NCBI GenBank assembly: GCA_910589415.1
Contig: OU342637.1
Coordinates: 31,836,162 to 31,900,161 of the forward strand
Direction: 5' to 3'
Length of the DNA: 64,000 nucleotides
DNA from: Malachius bipustulatus
Lineage: Eukaryota; Arthropoda; Insecta; Coleoptera; Melyridae
Within the stretch, counting starts at the first letter, position 1. Every line of letters starts with the position of its first letter. Below are positions 1-13,259 of this stretch, piece by piece. Position numbers and translations under genes: made by a program. Under the pieces are notes generated by a model that was not told the origin of the DNA, made no database searches, and saw only the letters and a program-made list of their open reading frames with translations.

Positions 1-1440
1 CTAGCGAAATGAGGTAAAAGCTCGTGTTCGCCTATCCCCAAAGTGGGAAAAAATACTTCAGCGTGAAGGGAAGTGGAAAGAGAAGAAATAGTAACCTTCA
101 TCGTGGAAAAAGTAATGAGGGATACCAAAGAAATGAAACAGATTGCGTTTAAGATGGCTTACGAGACCAAAAACTAAAAAATACACTTTTTCTGTACCAG
201 TTTTTCCTACTAAAGTGGAAGAAGGCAAAGGTCCATTTAGACACTTGTTGGAAGAGATGAAAGTATTGACAATATAAATAAAAAAGCCAACAGAGACAGC
301 TGGAAAAAATGTGGAAAATCTTGGTCGAGATATCAAATTGTTTTACTACCGAAATGAGGTAATAGCTCGTGGGCGCCTATCCCCAAAGTAGGAAAAAATA
401 CGTCAGCGTGAAGGGAAGTGGAAAGAGAAGAAATAGTAACCCTCATCGTGGAAAAAGTAATGAAGGATACCAAAGAAATGAAACAGATTGCGGTCAAGAT
501 GGCTTACGAGACTAAAAATGAAAAAACACTCTTTTTCAGGACCAATTTTTCCCACCAGAGCGGAATAAGGCAAAAGTTCCGTTAGACACTTGTTGGAAGA
601 GACGAAATTATTGACAATGGCTATAGAAAAAGCCAACAGAAACAGCTGGAAAAAATGTGGGAAGACTTGATCGAGATATGAAATTGTTGTTTGTACTAGC
701 GAAATGAGGTAAAAGCTCGTGTGCGCCGATCCCCAAAGTGGGAAAAAAGACGTCAGCGTGAAGGGAAGTGGACAGAGAAGAAATAGTAACCTTCATCGTG
801 GAAAAAGTAATGAGGGATACCAAATAAAAAATAAATGAAACAGATTGCGGGTAAGGTGGTTTACGAGATCAAAAATGAAAAAATATATTTTTTCTGGACC
901 AATTTTTTCCGCGAGAGTGAAAGAAGGCAAAAGTCCTGTTAGACACTTGTTGGAAGAGACGAGAGTGTTGACAATTGTTATAAGAAAAGCCACAGAGACA
1001 GTTGGAAAAAATGTCGGAAGACTTGGTCGAGATATAAAGTTTTTTTAGTAGCGAAATGATGTAAAAGCTCGTGTGGTAAAAACTATGTAAAAACTATCCC
1101 CAAAGTAGTAAAAAAACGTCAGCGTGAAGGGAAGTGGGAAGAGAAGAAATAGTAACCCTCATCGTGGGAAAAGTGATGAGGGATACCAAAAATATAAAAC
1201 AGATTGCGGTCAAGATTGCTTACGCGACAAAAAATTAAAAAAACACACTTTTTCAGGACGAATTTTGCCCACTAAAATGGAATAAGGTAAAAGTCCCGTT
1301 AGACAGTTGTTGTTGGAAGAGACGAGAATATTGACAGTGGCTATAAGAAAAGCCGACAGGACAGCTGGAAAAAATGCGGGAAGACTTGGAGGTGGACTAA
1401 AGTTCTGTTAGAGACTAGTTGGAAGAGAAGATCAATATGG
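1..1440. repeat. Tandem satellite, about 350-bp unit, four-plus copies
   Basis: Four head-to-tail units begin at about 1, 346, 696 and 1048 (spacings 345, 350 and 352). Each opens with a variant of CTAGCGAAATGAGGTAAAAG and contains CGTCAGCGTGAAGGGAAGTG about 40 bases later. A shorter, diverged remnant runs to about 1440. The array touches the window edge, so its true length is unknown. Open frames of 66-92 codons on both strands simply repeat with the unit and are not credible genes. Adjacent units differ by scattered substitutions and small indels, so it is an old or slowly homogenised array. Confidence 0.9.
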
Positions 1441-3238
1441 ATCCGGGGAGGGGGTTTAAAACTTACAAGAAGTAAAGTTTCCTCGCATAGCCAATTTAGT
1501 GCGCTCTACATTTAGTTAATTACAATTTTTAACATTAAATTAATTCATCTGATCATGACACTTTCATAATTGCACCATTTCAACCAACAAGTAGTAAAGA
1601 CCGATGCGGACTGAAAAAATGAAAGATGAGAAAAAAGTTCCATTTCATACAATATAAGAAAAGTGTGGTCCAAAAAAAAAAAACCGAGCAGCAATCACTT
1701 TAATAAAAAAAGTAATTAAGGTAAGCGGCGGTGTAAGGATATATTTACATAAAAGTAAGTGGTTACTTTCAGCTCTCATCGAATCATTGTAATCGGCCGC
1801 AGCATTAAACGAGAGACAGTATCAAATGAGGGTTTTTCTCCATTTCCAGGACTATATATTGTCGTCCAGTTGGGTTACAAACGCTGACCGAGAGATGGAA
1901 TGACCTCTAATTCTGAGCCCTTTCCGGCCTACATTGTTTATTCAGCTCGGGCGTCGGCTCGTGGCCTCCCTGGGGGCAAGTCACCCCTCCACACTGACCA
2001 GTGACCAGAGCTTCGGATTTTTTTCACACTGAATGATCCAAACAGAATATCGTTGCGGAATATAAATAAAGAATAATGCCGAAGAGAAATGAAATGGGTT
2101 TTTAAATTTTATCTCGAATTTTCTATATCGTTTGACTTTCTTGTTTCTTTCGCAAGAAAAATATATTTCGAGCTTATTAAATTAAATTAAAAAAAAATTA
2201 AATTAATAAGCGCGCCGATTGAAATAAACAATTTATTGCAGCCTTATACAGCTGCTTTCACAGATTTGAATGATCTACATGAAGTTTGATCATTCCTGGC
2301 TCATGAAGGTCCCGGCCTACAAGGAAAATGGCTCAAGATAGAGGACTCTTAACTTTACATTTAAGACTTTACAAGAAATTTTTTTACCAACTCAAGTAAA
2401 ATCAAGTTCACAAGTTCACAAGTTCAAGAATTAGAGAATAATGGCAGCAAAGGATACTAAAACAATAACGATCTCTTTCGTTCCATGAAAGAACAAGAAG
2501 AAAAGTTCCCTTGTATTTTATAGGAAGCGGGGAAAAAGAGTAGCGCGAGGTCGATAAATAAAGGGGCTTCCCTGATATAATATACTTGGAAGCAAGGCAA
2601 GCAATGAGCTGATGTGAACCGCCGCACGAGAAGCGTCCCGGAACTTCAATAGGCATTGTTCTTCTCCCCGAAGCTCGACTTCAAAGTGTGGTGGAGATAA
2701 TTGAACCTCACAAAACACTGTTCCTGTAAGAAATCCGAGGTTGTCCAGCTTCTGCTGCAGTGTTACATCGATTGAAGTTTTTTTTTGTTACCGGAAATTG
2801 AAAGCTGAAATTCCGGTTCGCTCGAGGAGCTTGAAATTTTACTCTTAGGGTGAACTTGCTTATGAACCTTAAAGAACTTAATGAATGCTTGCATTTCCAT
2901 TAATTTTTTAAACTTAACTTAATAGAGTGATAAACTGATTAGTTGATATGATTGAACAGGATCGTCATGAAGGATTTAAGACGTAGTAGAACGATAACAC
3001 TTTATTTGTGACGTGAGTGCTTCATGTAGAGTCAGAACATATTCAAGTTTCGGTTGAAAATGTCTAGAGGAATCTAAAAAAACCTTCTTGCGCATCAATC
3101 GCAGAAATAGTGTATTTTTAAGCGATTCAATAATAAATATTTTCTTCCTATTTTTTTTATAATGAATATAATGAAAAAATAATCCGATTTTTTTTTGGGA
3201 AAACTCCACCTACCTACCAAAAAAAAAGAATAATCCTC
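1441..3238. other. No gene seen; AT-rich intergenic or intronic DNA
   Basis: Only short chance frames occur here. A small direct repeat (three copies of ACAAGTTC) lies near 2405-2425. A moderately GC-rich patch at about 2590-2720 has no splice-bounded reading frame that I can defend. Confidence 0.6.
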
Positions 3239-3300
3239 TCGTGGTTTCGAACCCGCACCAACAGTTTACTAGGCAAGGATGTTGCAGCTAATTAACGTTT
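3238..3300 (-). repeat. Possible tRNA-derived SINE remnant (B box plus T-run)
   Basis: On the minus strand, GGTTCGAAACC at about 3246-3256 matches the RNA polymerase III B-box consensus (GGTTCGANNCC) exactly. It is followed downstream by a run of T residues that could act as a pol III terminator. I cannot fold a full cloverleaf: the T-stem pairs poorly, and the upstream A-box candidate (TAGCTGCAACA) is imperfect. A tRNA-derived SINE fragment or a decayed tRNA gene is the likeliest reading, but a chance B box cannot be excluded. Confidence 0.25.
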
Positions 3301-5539
3301 AAATCTCAGCGCCAGCAAATAAAAGTTTAGCTGCGTGAGCAAAATAAAAGACGATTGCTCGTCGTAAATGCCAATTGCAGCGTGAGCGATAAGATTATAA
3401 AATCAGGAAATGCCTAACGTAACAGTAGTAAGAGCTTGCAGTGCAAGCGAAAGACAAAATATTATTTCGGCAAAACGGTAATACTGCAAAAGAAACTTTC
3501 ACGACAAATTTCTCTAAAGATAATGATGTTGAATAACTTGAAAACTGAATCAAATACTATCAGAGTGCTAGTTATTCCGCTGCTTTAATTATTAAAAAGG
3601 TACACCCTTTATATAGGTATCTAAGGTAGGTTAGGGATGCCAAAGAGTTCTTCAGTTCTTATTAACTCGATTTGCTCGAGTTCTTATTTTTATTGTGCTA
3701 CCTAAACTCTATGAAGAACTAATAAAAAGTAGATTTAGGGTGATAAAGATGTTAATGTGATTTTCAAAGAATAAGTTAAAATGTACAGATGTTTAATGAG
3801 CAAATTATGGTTTACATTTTCTGTTTAATTAAATCAATAATTATCCTGTCTTACTTTAAAAGCTTTAAAATTGATATATATGTTTAAACAATCAGTTTGT
3901 TTAAAATAAAGGATCCTTTACTTTGTACACCTGTGTACAAAAGAATAAAATACTTCCGATATCATTTATATCGGGAAAGATAAAGTTCGTGAGTGGTAAT
4001 TAATTAATTTACTAAATTAGCACTGATCTTCTAGTCCTTCCTCGTCACGATCGGTGAGATAAAATAAAAGGCAACTTACAGTTTCCGGGATGAAGCTGAT
4101 TGAGGTAAAAACTGTCTTTATTTTGACAGTAAAAAGGATATTAATAACTCCTGGACTTTGTTAGGGGTGGTGCTTAATCAGGCATTGAAATCTCCAGAAG
4201 AAAACCAGCAGGTGTAGGGACCGCGCCCTGACGAGGCTCCTGGGGTTGAAAAGTCCTAAACAGCACTAGCACCGGGAAAATGTTCTGTTGTTTTTGAAGA
4301 TCTTCGAAACGTTGATTTATTTCACCATGGATAAATGAAAACGATGCAAGGATGAATTAGATAGTCGAGGAACAGAAACAGGCCACGCTCCCTTTGTCTC
4401 CTAGTTCAAGATGGCTCCTCTTCACAAAAAGGCAATTAACCCAGATAATTAGTAAATACCGGAGAAGGTAAGGTATTTACTGAAGATAGAGGTAAAGATA
4501 AAGGTACCAGGTAAAGTTTAGATAAAATCCCAGAAGATATCCCAGAAGCCTGTATAACAGGCTTCGTACGGGAACGGTTAAGAGAATAAACTTTCTTGGT
4601 CGACAGGCAGAAAGGAAAATGCTTTCAGTTCCTATCGGCTTGAGTCTGTTTCCGCTTTCGATTCGTGAAAGTAGAAATGTCACTTGTCAGATACTGAAAT
4701 CTGATTGACAGCCGACGACTTATTTGGTATGTTTGGTTTCTTTAGAAACCAAACTGAAAAGAACTCAAGATCGAACTAAAACGAAACGTGCAACGCCATC
4801 TAGTAGTGAATTATCCAGACAGCACCAGCGCCGGGATACGGTGTGGCTAGCCAGTTCAATGATGCGGTCTGCATTACAGGGAGTTGTGGGGAACTGTAAT
4901 TTTACAATTCACTTAAAACGAAGGAAACTTTGCAAGGAGGAAAACAGGTGACGTATTCACGTTACAATGTAATGAACTGAGACACGGTGCGTTTCAAATT
5001 TGTAGTGCTGATCGCGTAGGTATATGCAGTACGTCAGGTTCCTACACCTACACGTTTTATTTTTTAAACTAGTCATATCTTAGTTATTAAAAGACCAATT
5101 TGAATACTTTTTTCACCTGCATGTAGGTGATTTATTTGTCGTTGCGATTGCTCTTCTAATTTTCAGAACCATTCATAATTGAATGTGAAAAAAAATCAAA
5201 AAGAAATTGCGAACCATTTCATCGATTTAATATTTTTATATAAGTGTAAGCTAATTTTGCACAAGCGAAAAACTTATTTATTTTTCGTTTAAAGTGCTAC
5301 ATTAATCGAGGCGAATTGAAGCTAAGACATCAAATTATATGTTAAAGAAAAAAAATGGAAAATTTCGGTTCAACTTCTTCAAAAATGAACTCATAAACGG
5401 TTATAGAAATTTACACATTTTTACCCTTTTCCTACCCACGACACTGGCTTATTAATGGAAAATATGCTAATTTTATTGTATCAACTCAAATTTCCAATAA
5501 TTTTCTTCAAATCCTGTTAATTTGATTTCAAAGTTTTTT
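3301..5539. other. No gene seen; AT-rich DNA with one short hairpin
   Basis: Only short, unsupported frames occur. The 75-codon frame near 4724-4951 has no recognisable domain and poor codon character. The stretch after about 5040 may belong to the repeat element that ends at 5774, but I cannot place its left boundary. Confidence 0.5.
4545..4565. other. Perfect 8-bp hairpin
   Basis: GAAGCCTG, loop TATAA, CAGGCTTC: an uninterrupted 8-bp stem with a 5-base loop. There is no T-run or adjacent gene, so a terminator role is not indicated. It is probably a local inverted duplication. Confidence 0.6.
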
Positions 5540-5774
5540 TGCCATCTTGCTCATACAGGGGTTCAAAAAATAGTCAATTTTCCGTTAATGTTCAAAACAT
5601 TCAAATAGCCGCCATTTTAAAACGGCTCGGCCGATTTTGCTCAAGTGCAATACCAGACCACTCCTTGTGGACATCTTACTCTCACAAAAATTTCAGCCCC
5701 CTAGATTGAAAACTGCGGCCAGAAACCGTGCCTCAAGGACCAGATTTTTGGAACTTTGAAAGGACACCCTGTAG
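5540..5774 (-). mobile_element. Right end of an ACAGGGTG-type repeat element
   Basis: The block ends with GGACACCCTGTA at 5763-5774, the reverse complement of TACAGGGTGTCC. The same terminal word opens the foldback element at 38757, and shorter versions occur at about 30072 and 41888. This shared terminus suggests a non-autonomous element. The left boundary is not resolved; the interior is low-complexity and carries no coding frame. Confidence 0.4.
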
Positions 5775-8700
5775 AAGTAACGTGACTTTTGGAAATTTTT
5801 TCAACGAAAATCTAAAGTCAGTCCAAAGCTTTACAAGAATCCAAAATTTCGTTCACTTATCTTGAAAGATAAAGCTACAGGAGCGTTTTGAAAATCGAAA
5901 AATCGTGATTTTGGAGAAATAAATAAATATTATATTATATGGTATATATCGTGGGCAGGTGAATTTTGGAAAACCACTTTTTCGTAATCTGGTGGTCATG
6001 ATCGGTGGACATTTGATGAGTTTGGGTGATTTTTGGAAAGTGATGTCGTCTTCAATAGTGAATTTTTTTGTTAAAAAATACACTAAAAGTAAGTAGAAAA
6101 AAGTCATAAAAATAATTTAATTAATTATTCTCTTTGTATACATCAATCATAATACCGGGTAAAGTCTCCGGATTCTGGGATCGATAATCCACCGGAGGGA
6201 TTCACGATCACCCTCTTTTGTTCAATTAAACTTCAAAGAGATGGAAGAAATGTATCTCCCAAACTTTGAAACGAGCATTCATATTTAAAGCGGTCAGCTC
6301 GAAATTGAACGTGAACGGGGATTAATCTTAAATATTAAACATAAATTATTGCGCGGCTCAACTTTCAGATAAGTTGTTGGAAAAAGTTCTTGTTTCGTCT
6401 CAACCAAGTGGAGCGAATTTAAATTTCATTTATTGGTCATTACAATAGACATGATGGACAGAAAAGATACACGCACCATTCACGCAGAAAAGAGAGTCTT
6501 AATTAACTGAATTCCGCATTCTGCGTCTGAGGGCGGTACGGCCCGTCTAGCGAAAAGGGCGGCAGTCCGCCCGGGTTACATAAATAACACTCTTGTCGCC
6601 GCCGCCGAGAACCTTTCAATTTGGGTAAAACAACGGAATCTCAGCGACGTGAGAATGCGGGCCCTCGGTGCACGCGCTCATGCGAATAATGTGATCACAT
6701 TTAAATCCGTTCAGGTTTCGTTTTGCAAGTCTAATATATATATATATATATATCGTACTACTTGTAGCAGGGGCGGTTCGAGCGAGGGCGAGAGGGAGAG
6801 AGAGAGATGCTTGTTGTAACGGGGCGGTTTGATGCGATGCTGAATGCAAATTCGACAAGTTCATTTGCAAGATGCGGATTCACACAAAATGGAATGCAAT
6901 TCATTAATATTGATCAAGTTGGTGGAATTGGCTACCATTTTGTCTTTACTATGGTATAAAGGTTAAAGAGACAAGGAGTGAAAAGAAATAAATTACCAAA
7001 CTATGGAGAGCAAGAACGCTAAGACCTAGATGTAGAATATTGAGAAGGGTATAAACTTTCTAATCTACCGGCAAGACTTCGTCATCGTCATGAGGATAAC
7101 GCCCGAATGAATTTAGTACTACCAGGTTAATAAGAATAAACGACGGAGTCTGGAATCAAAGCATGTCTTTTACTTGCAAGACGAATATTTCAACGGTAAA
7201 TCCGTTACAACTAGTGTCAGGTGTGGGGTAGACTGTAAACTGAGGTTTTTCCGATCGTTTTTCGAGATGCAGCTTCTGGTCAAATCAGATCAGTTGATAG
7301 GCTTTCAAATAAAAATATGCCTCGGCTTGAGCTTTCCTGCTAACAACGCTTTCTATCCTCTGCAAAACTGTAACAGAACTCGTTTGATTCAAACGTGGCT
7401 ATAGAACTCTCTTGTTCTATATTGTCTCTTTCACAGACAATGTGCATGAGTAATTTTTAAATAAAAAATGTCATAAAGCGCCACGTTACAAATTTTAAAA
7501 CTATCGTTATAACCTGTCACGATAATGGCTTTTGATAGCCAATTTGGTCGCAGAAATTATCACCTTGATATGCAAACGGCTCCTACAAAAGGAAAACATA
7601 TTGCGTTTAATGGCAAAAAGCGTGATTTATATGCCTAAAATTAACGCTTTCATTTTACTTTGCGTTTTTAATCTATAGCTGAATAAATCTCCGAGGACTG
7701 CGAAACTAATATTTTCCATAACATGTCGAGTAAAAACATATTATTTCCATATTTACTCTCGTAATATTTTATTTATGATCACGTTCAGTGAATTTTCACA
7801 TCGTAATGTGTTTCACTTAGCTCAACACGTTAAACCATACGATTAAGCCCTCTCCCCACACCCTTACAGCCGCCATCTATAGCCTATCAATTGACTTACT
7901 GCCTATCATCAGAGCATATTTGCGGCAGATACGTGATACATGTATCCAGGAAAAAGGTTCATCTACGCTTTGAACAACAAAGATCCTAGATCACAACCCT
8001 GAGGTACCCTCGCTTCCAAGTAATACCATTCAGCTCAACATACGCTCGTAAAAAATATTTTCGCTAGCTAAAATTGCAACAACTGCAAAAGATCACATAA
8101 AATCACCATCCTGGTCAAGACCCCCTCCCCATGACTGCGGTTAAAGTTCCAAGCGTTGATGAGTCGTGGTGAGAATATATTGAACCTTTTTCCGAGGTAA
8201 ACAGACATCCAATAGTTCAGTCAAGTAAATCAGCAAAGAGATAAATGTCAGCTTTTTCCCCGGCGAAGCCGGTGTTTAAAATAGAGAGAGACGAGCAGAG
8301 AATTATTGTACGGCCATGAAAAACACCATCACGACTTCATTTCTCAGGCGCATCTAGATCGTTTTGTATCATTCCGAGTGAAAATAAAAACCGCTTTAAG
8401 GAAATAAGACATTTCGGAGATAAACTCGCGGGTGGTTGTAACCGCTCCGTCAGTGACAGGACCGTTATTAGGCAGGCATTTCTGCCTTCGCGTAATAAAT
8501 AGCTCAGGTACTCCGGAGTGACGGGAAAAATAAACGGGCCCGCAACTTTGGCAATAAATCCAGGCAACATCTACTTTCGTGCCTAAATTAGGTGTTTACA
8601 AGCAGCCGGCATGTCGAAACTTATCTCGACAATTCAAGGAATCCGGGACTCAAAGTAGCGGACTTAGAATTTTCTCCGTTAATGCTCTCCGCCCTAATTC

Positions 8701-8985
8701 TTTTCATTCCGGGGAGCTTTAGATTGGAAAAAGTGAAAAATTGACTTGATTTAGGAATTTTTTGATATAAATTTCATTTTTTACAACATAAAGAAGACTC
8801 GCGATTGACTTGTCGATGATACAGCTTTGACAGAAAAGTCAGGCAACTAGTCTTTTTTTTTCTGAAAGACAAACCCTACCAGAAAAATCAACAACATATT
8901 CGGGAGTATATGGAATCCACTTGTTCAGCCCTGGACCTTATTCCAGATTATGCTATCTTGAATAAAGATCACTGATCTGAAGAAA
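5775..8985. other. No gene seen; scattered microsatellites
   Basis: The interval contains short frames only (76-84 codons), none with a recognisable domain or convincing splice context. It holds a (TA)n run near 6734 and a GA-rich tract near 6788-6806. A slightly GC-richer patch at about 6525-6610 has no defensible frame. Confidence 0.55.
6734..6752. repeat. (TA)n microsatellite
   Basis: About nine uninterrupted TA dinucleotides. The frame overlapping it on the minus strand reads a Tyr-Ile repeat, which is an artefact of the microsatellite. Confidence 0.9.
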
Positions 8986-8989
8986 GTCA

Positions 8990-10620
8990 TGAATCTGAAA
9001 GAAAAAATCAGAATAAGATCACTCACTAATCAGATACCGATCACTAATCTGATCAAGACGGATAATCTGAAGAAGACCATTAATCTGGAGAAAAACAACC
9101 CAAAAAATATCACAAATCTGAAGAAAATCACCAAACTGGCGACGATCTCCAAGCTGCTGAGATTATGAACCTGAAGATCGTCAATCTGAAGAAGACAATC
9201 CGTAGAGCATTATCAATCAGAAGAAGATCGCCAATCTCAAGAGAGTACAAACCCGAAGAAGATCATGAAGCTGATGAAAATCACCAAATCTTAAAATCTT
9301 AAAAAGATCATCAATTTCAATAAGATCACCAATCTGATGACGATCACCAATTTTATGAAGATTATAAATCTGAATATCGTCAATCTGAAGAAGAACAAGC
9401 CGTAGAGCATTATCAGTCAGCAGAAGATCACCAATCTCAAGGTGAGATCACTAAGCTGATGAGTATCATCAATCTGAAAACGATCACCAATTTAAATGAG
9501 ATTGCAAATCTGATGACGATCACCAATCCGATGAAGATCGCCTTAAAAGAAACCCCAGCACAAAACCAATCCCAAAATAATCACAAATCTTAAGGAGATC
9601 GCCAAACTGATGACAATAACTAGTCTTATGAAGGCTGCACATCAAAAGAAAAGCGTCAATTTGAAGAAGAACAGCTTGAAGACCATCATCAATCTGAAGA
9701 AAATCACTAATTCTCTGACGATCACCAATCTGATCAAGATCGCCCCTCTGCTATCTGAAGATCGCCAACTGAAGAAGAATAAGTCATAAAACATCATCAG
9801 TCAGAAAAAGATCACCAATCGTAAGGAGAGATCACCAACCTAACGAAGAACGCCAAGCTGATGAAGATTATGAATATGAAGATCGTCAATCTGAAGAAGA
9901 ACAAGCCGTAGAGCATTATCAGTAAGAAAAAGATCACCAATCTCAAGAAGAGCAAAAACATGTAGAAAACCATTAAGCTGATGAAAATCACCAATCTGGA
10001 AAATATCATAAATTTCAAAAAGATCACCAATCTCGAATATCTTCAATCTGAAGAAGATTAAATTGTAAAACATTATCAGTCAGAAGATGATCACCAATCT
10101 CAAGGAGAGATCACCAAGCTGATGGCGATCACCAAGCTCCTGAAGAGTATGAATCCGAATAAGAAGAAGTGGTAGAACATGATTAATTAAAAGAATATCA
10201 CCAACTTCAGGGAGGGCACCAATCTGAAGATAATTGAGCTGATGAGTCTTACCAATCTAATGACGATCATCAATCTGTTAAAGATTGTCAATCTGATCAT
10301 CGACAAACTGAAAAACAACCCGATGAATATCAACCAATTAGAAGAAGATTACTAATTTCAAGAGGATCACCACTGCATGAAGATCGTCAATCTTCAAAAA
10401 ATCTTCAGCCTAAAGAACAACACAAGATGATCACACCAATCCTATGAAGATTGCATATCTAAAGAGCATTAATATGAAGAAAAACTATCCGAAGAACATC
10501 TCCAATTAGAAAAAAATCATCAACCTCAACGAGATCACCAATCTCAAGAAGATCACCAATCTGAGGAATAGTCACCAATCTACTGAAGATCGCCAATCTT
10601 TAAAAAATATAAATTAGAAA
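8990..10620. repeat. Degenerate 18-bp minisatellite with higher-order pattern
   Basis: About 1.6 kb is built from variants of ATCACCAATCTGAAGAAG, an 18-bp unit, with many substitutions and indels. A longer block containing CGTAGAGCATTATCA and its variants recurs at about 9205, 9400, 9785, 9910 and 10065. This points to a higher-order unit near 195 bp that has partly collapsed. Read on the plus strand the ideal unit gives Ile-Thr-Asn-Leu-Lys-Lys, but frameshifts and stops prevent any long frame. The minus-strand frames at 9812-10073 are by-products. Confidence 0.85.
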
Positions 10621-11644
10621 CGTTGCCAAAACTTTAAGCAGCCCCAAACCGACAACAATTATGGACGAAACATCTTCTGTTGAAGATGTTGCTGACTTTG
10701 TTTCTCAGAAGTCTTTTGACAGATGAGAATGTGGTGACGTAAGAGAGGATGGTGACAATATCCAATTTGTTGGCATGTGCGTTGCTTGTGGGAGAATTTA
10801 AGGGCCATCTCGTCGCACCATCCGGGAGTCACACGCAGTAAGTCCTCATATCTTCCCTACAGTTAACCGTGTAATCGATTTCTCCTGCTTTATCTAAGAT
10901 CTCTCGTACCTACGTGAGTTTTACTGCAAATGAAAGCCTTAGCAGGAAATATCAAACTTGTTGTGCAATCAACTTAGATTCTAGGTTAGTACTCCACTTA
11001 TGCCCTTTTAATTTCCTATAAAGTCCCCCTCGGGGTGGATAAAATCCAACCGGTCCCGATTTAATTTCCAAAGTTATAAACAAGTAACATAAAATACCAA
11101 CTGCTGTCATAATACTAAAGCGAGGTTTATTAAAGTGGAGGTGGGCGCAGACTTTACGTCAACTGTATTTTTCGAAGGGACAGAGCTGTTCGTTCGGCTT
11201 TAAATAGCTTTTACTTCGACGATACGTTTCATGGTTCTTCAATTTGTCGGGATTACACTCCAGGGTAAGTTTTGTAGCACTAAAATTCACGGAGGAGGGA
11301 CATTTTGTTGTTGCCGGGATCTCTAGCTGCGGGGCTTGGGGGGTTGGTTGGTAGTAACTTTCTGCGCGTATCATGTAAATGTCGAGCAATCTAACATATA
11401 CCTACTACCTGAAGTATTAATATTTATACAATCATTAATATTCATCATACTTGATGGCTTCCAAAAGCTTAGGGAAATGCCTGTGTAGTCGCGTCTCTTA
11501 TTTTATAACTTCATGCACACGGGGAGGTGCCTCTTCATGGTAAGCAAATTGACGGAAGTACACAGAGAAAAGTGTTTTCATGAGTTTAAAGTTTTCCTGT
11601 TTTTGTTTTGTAGTTCTTCAAACTTCTTTCTCGAACGCAGTGGC
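10621..11644. other. No gene seen
   Basis: AT-rich sequence with no supported frame. The 76-codon minus-strand frame at 11159-11389 shows no domain or splice context. Confidence 0.55.
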
Positions 11645-11880
11645 CGAATTAAATTTCACAAGACCCACTAAAGCTACCTCGATTCATTCACTTTATCTCC
11701 TACAAGTAAAATAGAAACAACCGAGTGCTGTTCAATCAACTACAGGCTCATTTCTCTTGTTCGATTTAATTAAGGAAGATACCTGAAGAACGTACTCCCA
11801 GCTACTCCAACTGTAAGTAATGTTTTCTTTGATTCCCGAAGAGGTTTTATAGTAAAAAGAGCGAAATCAACACCTTATGA
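11645..11880 (+). repeat. Dispersed repeat C, copy 1
   Basis: Shares long interrupted identity with 56248-56440 in the same orientation. Shared words include AAATTTCACAAGAC, TTCACTTTAT and ACAAGTAAAATAGAAACAA, followed by a TTCAA segment and an AAAAAGAG(C/T)GAA segment. No coding capacity and no recognised termini. Probably a fragment of an unclassified transposable element. Confidence 0.65.
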
Positions 11881-13259
11881 GACATTTCAAGTAAATTAAA
11901 GCCCACTTTCACTCAAAAATGTTCCATCTCGTGATCGCTCTTCCTGCGGCGGATACCTGCGTCTCGCTACTTGATCCTCACCATTTCCCCCAATCAATCC
12001 ATCACCCTTCCGCAACAAATCCCGTTATGAATAGCAGTCAGTATCTAGTTCCTGCTGGTCGCTGATCCCAAGGGCACCGATCCTGGCCATAAATAATTCA
12101 TAAACTCCATTCATCAGTCGATGGATTTCCCCTCGGATTTCACACTTGACTTGAGGATTCGCCTATAATAGCTCCTTGGCATTGTTGTTTTCGTCCTACA
12201 AGAGCCGTCTATTGACGCGAGAAATTCATATCCTGATGATCTACGCCATGAGGATTAAATTTCAGCACGCGATGGATGAAATTCTATACCGCTGAAGAGA
12301 TAATTGTCGATATTCCCTGGATTAATATCTATCTCCGAGTCATTGATGATCTTCAATACAAGCGAGCGGAGATAATGTAATAATACCCATCCTACACGAG
12401 AAGAAGACGCTATTTTCTCTACGACTTTATGATAAAATCATCTCACAGCTTCACAATTTTTATATTATTTAATATGCTAATTGGTTAGGGTGAATATGGC
12501 ATCCGTTCATTCCCTTCTCGCTCGCTTAGTCTGCTCGCGGCAGGCCCTGTTAACATTTATTAAATAGAGAAAATAATAATTTTGTATTCACAGGAAACTT
12601 CGTTTAATTCTTTTTATCTGCGGAGAACGATATTTTTACCCTTCATAATCCATTAAATATGAAACTTTCCAGCGAAACATAAAAATAACGAAGAAAAAAC
12701 TACCGAGAGCAAATTAGTTTCGTAACAAACTCTAAACTGAACAAAGTCCGTGCTCCTAAATTACGGGCTTGTCTATTCATCAGCTGCGTCGGAGCAGAAT
12801 TGCAGCAGCTCACTCCTTCCTGGGTCGTCGGTAATTTCTAAATCCGGCAGGGCTTTTCCATTATACGGTGACTAATTAAATTCAAGTGCATCATCTGACT
12901 TTATGAATAATAAATGGAATCCTCGAACTGTGTGCATGTGGTAGACCGTGAGTGCCCCTTGTCCGCATGTTCTGGAAACGTTCACGAAGATTTAGGAAAT
13001 TATGGAGCAAAGAGCTCTGATGTGTCTTCAGTAATTATGGCTTCCAGAGGAGAAGTTATAATCGCTCTTGCGCTACCAGATTGGTGTGGGCGGATTAAGT
13101 ATTCAGCTCTTGGGAAATGTTCTATCCTTTAAACGGCAATCATTAAATATGTAGACGGGGTATTACCTTTCACTAGTTATGAACTGGATAGTTTACTTCC
13201 GCGGAAAATTATTTGATACTGCGCAATTCTGCCGAGTGGTTGTATCTTATTTAATGTGA
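11881..13259. other. No gene seen
   Basis: Ordinary AT-rich sequence. A 72-codon plus-strand frame at 12914-13132 lacks any recognisable domain and is likely chance. Confidence 0.55.

Noticed and set aside
58..1048. Frames of 66-92 codons in the first kilobase
   Set aside because: They recur with each 350-bp satellite unit and exist on both strands.
9812..10073. Hydrophobic minus-strand frames resembling membrane proteins
   Set aside because: They are translations of the 18-bp minisatellite and are broken in neighbouring copies.
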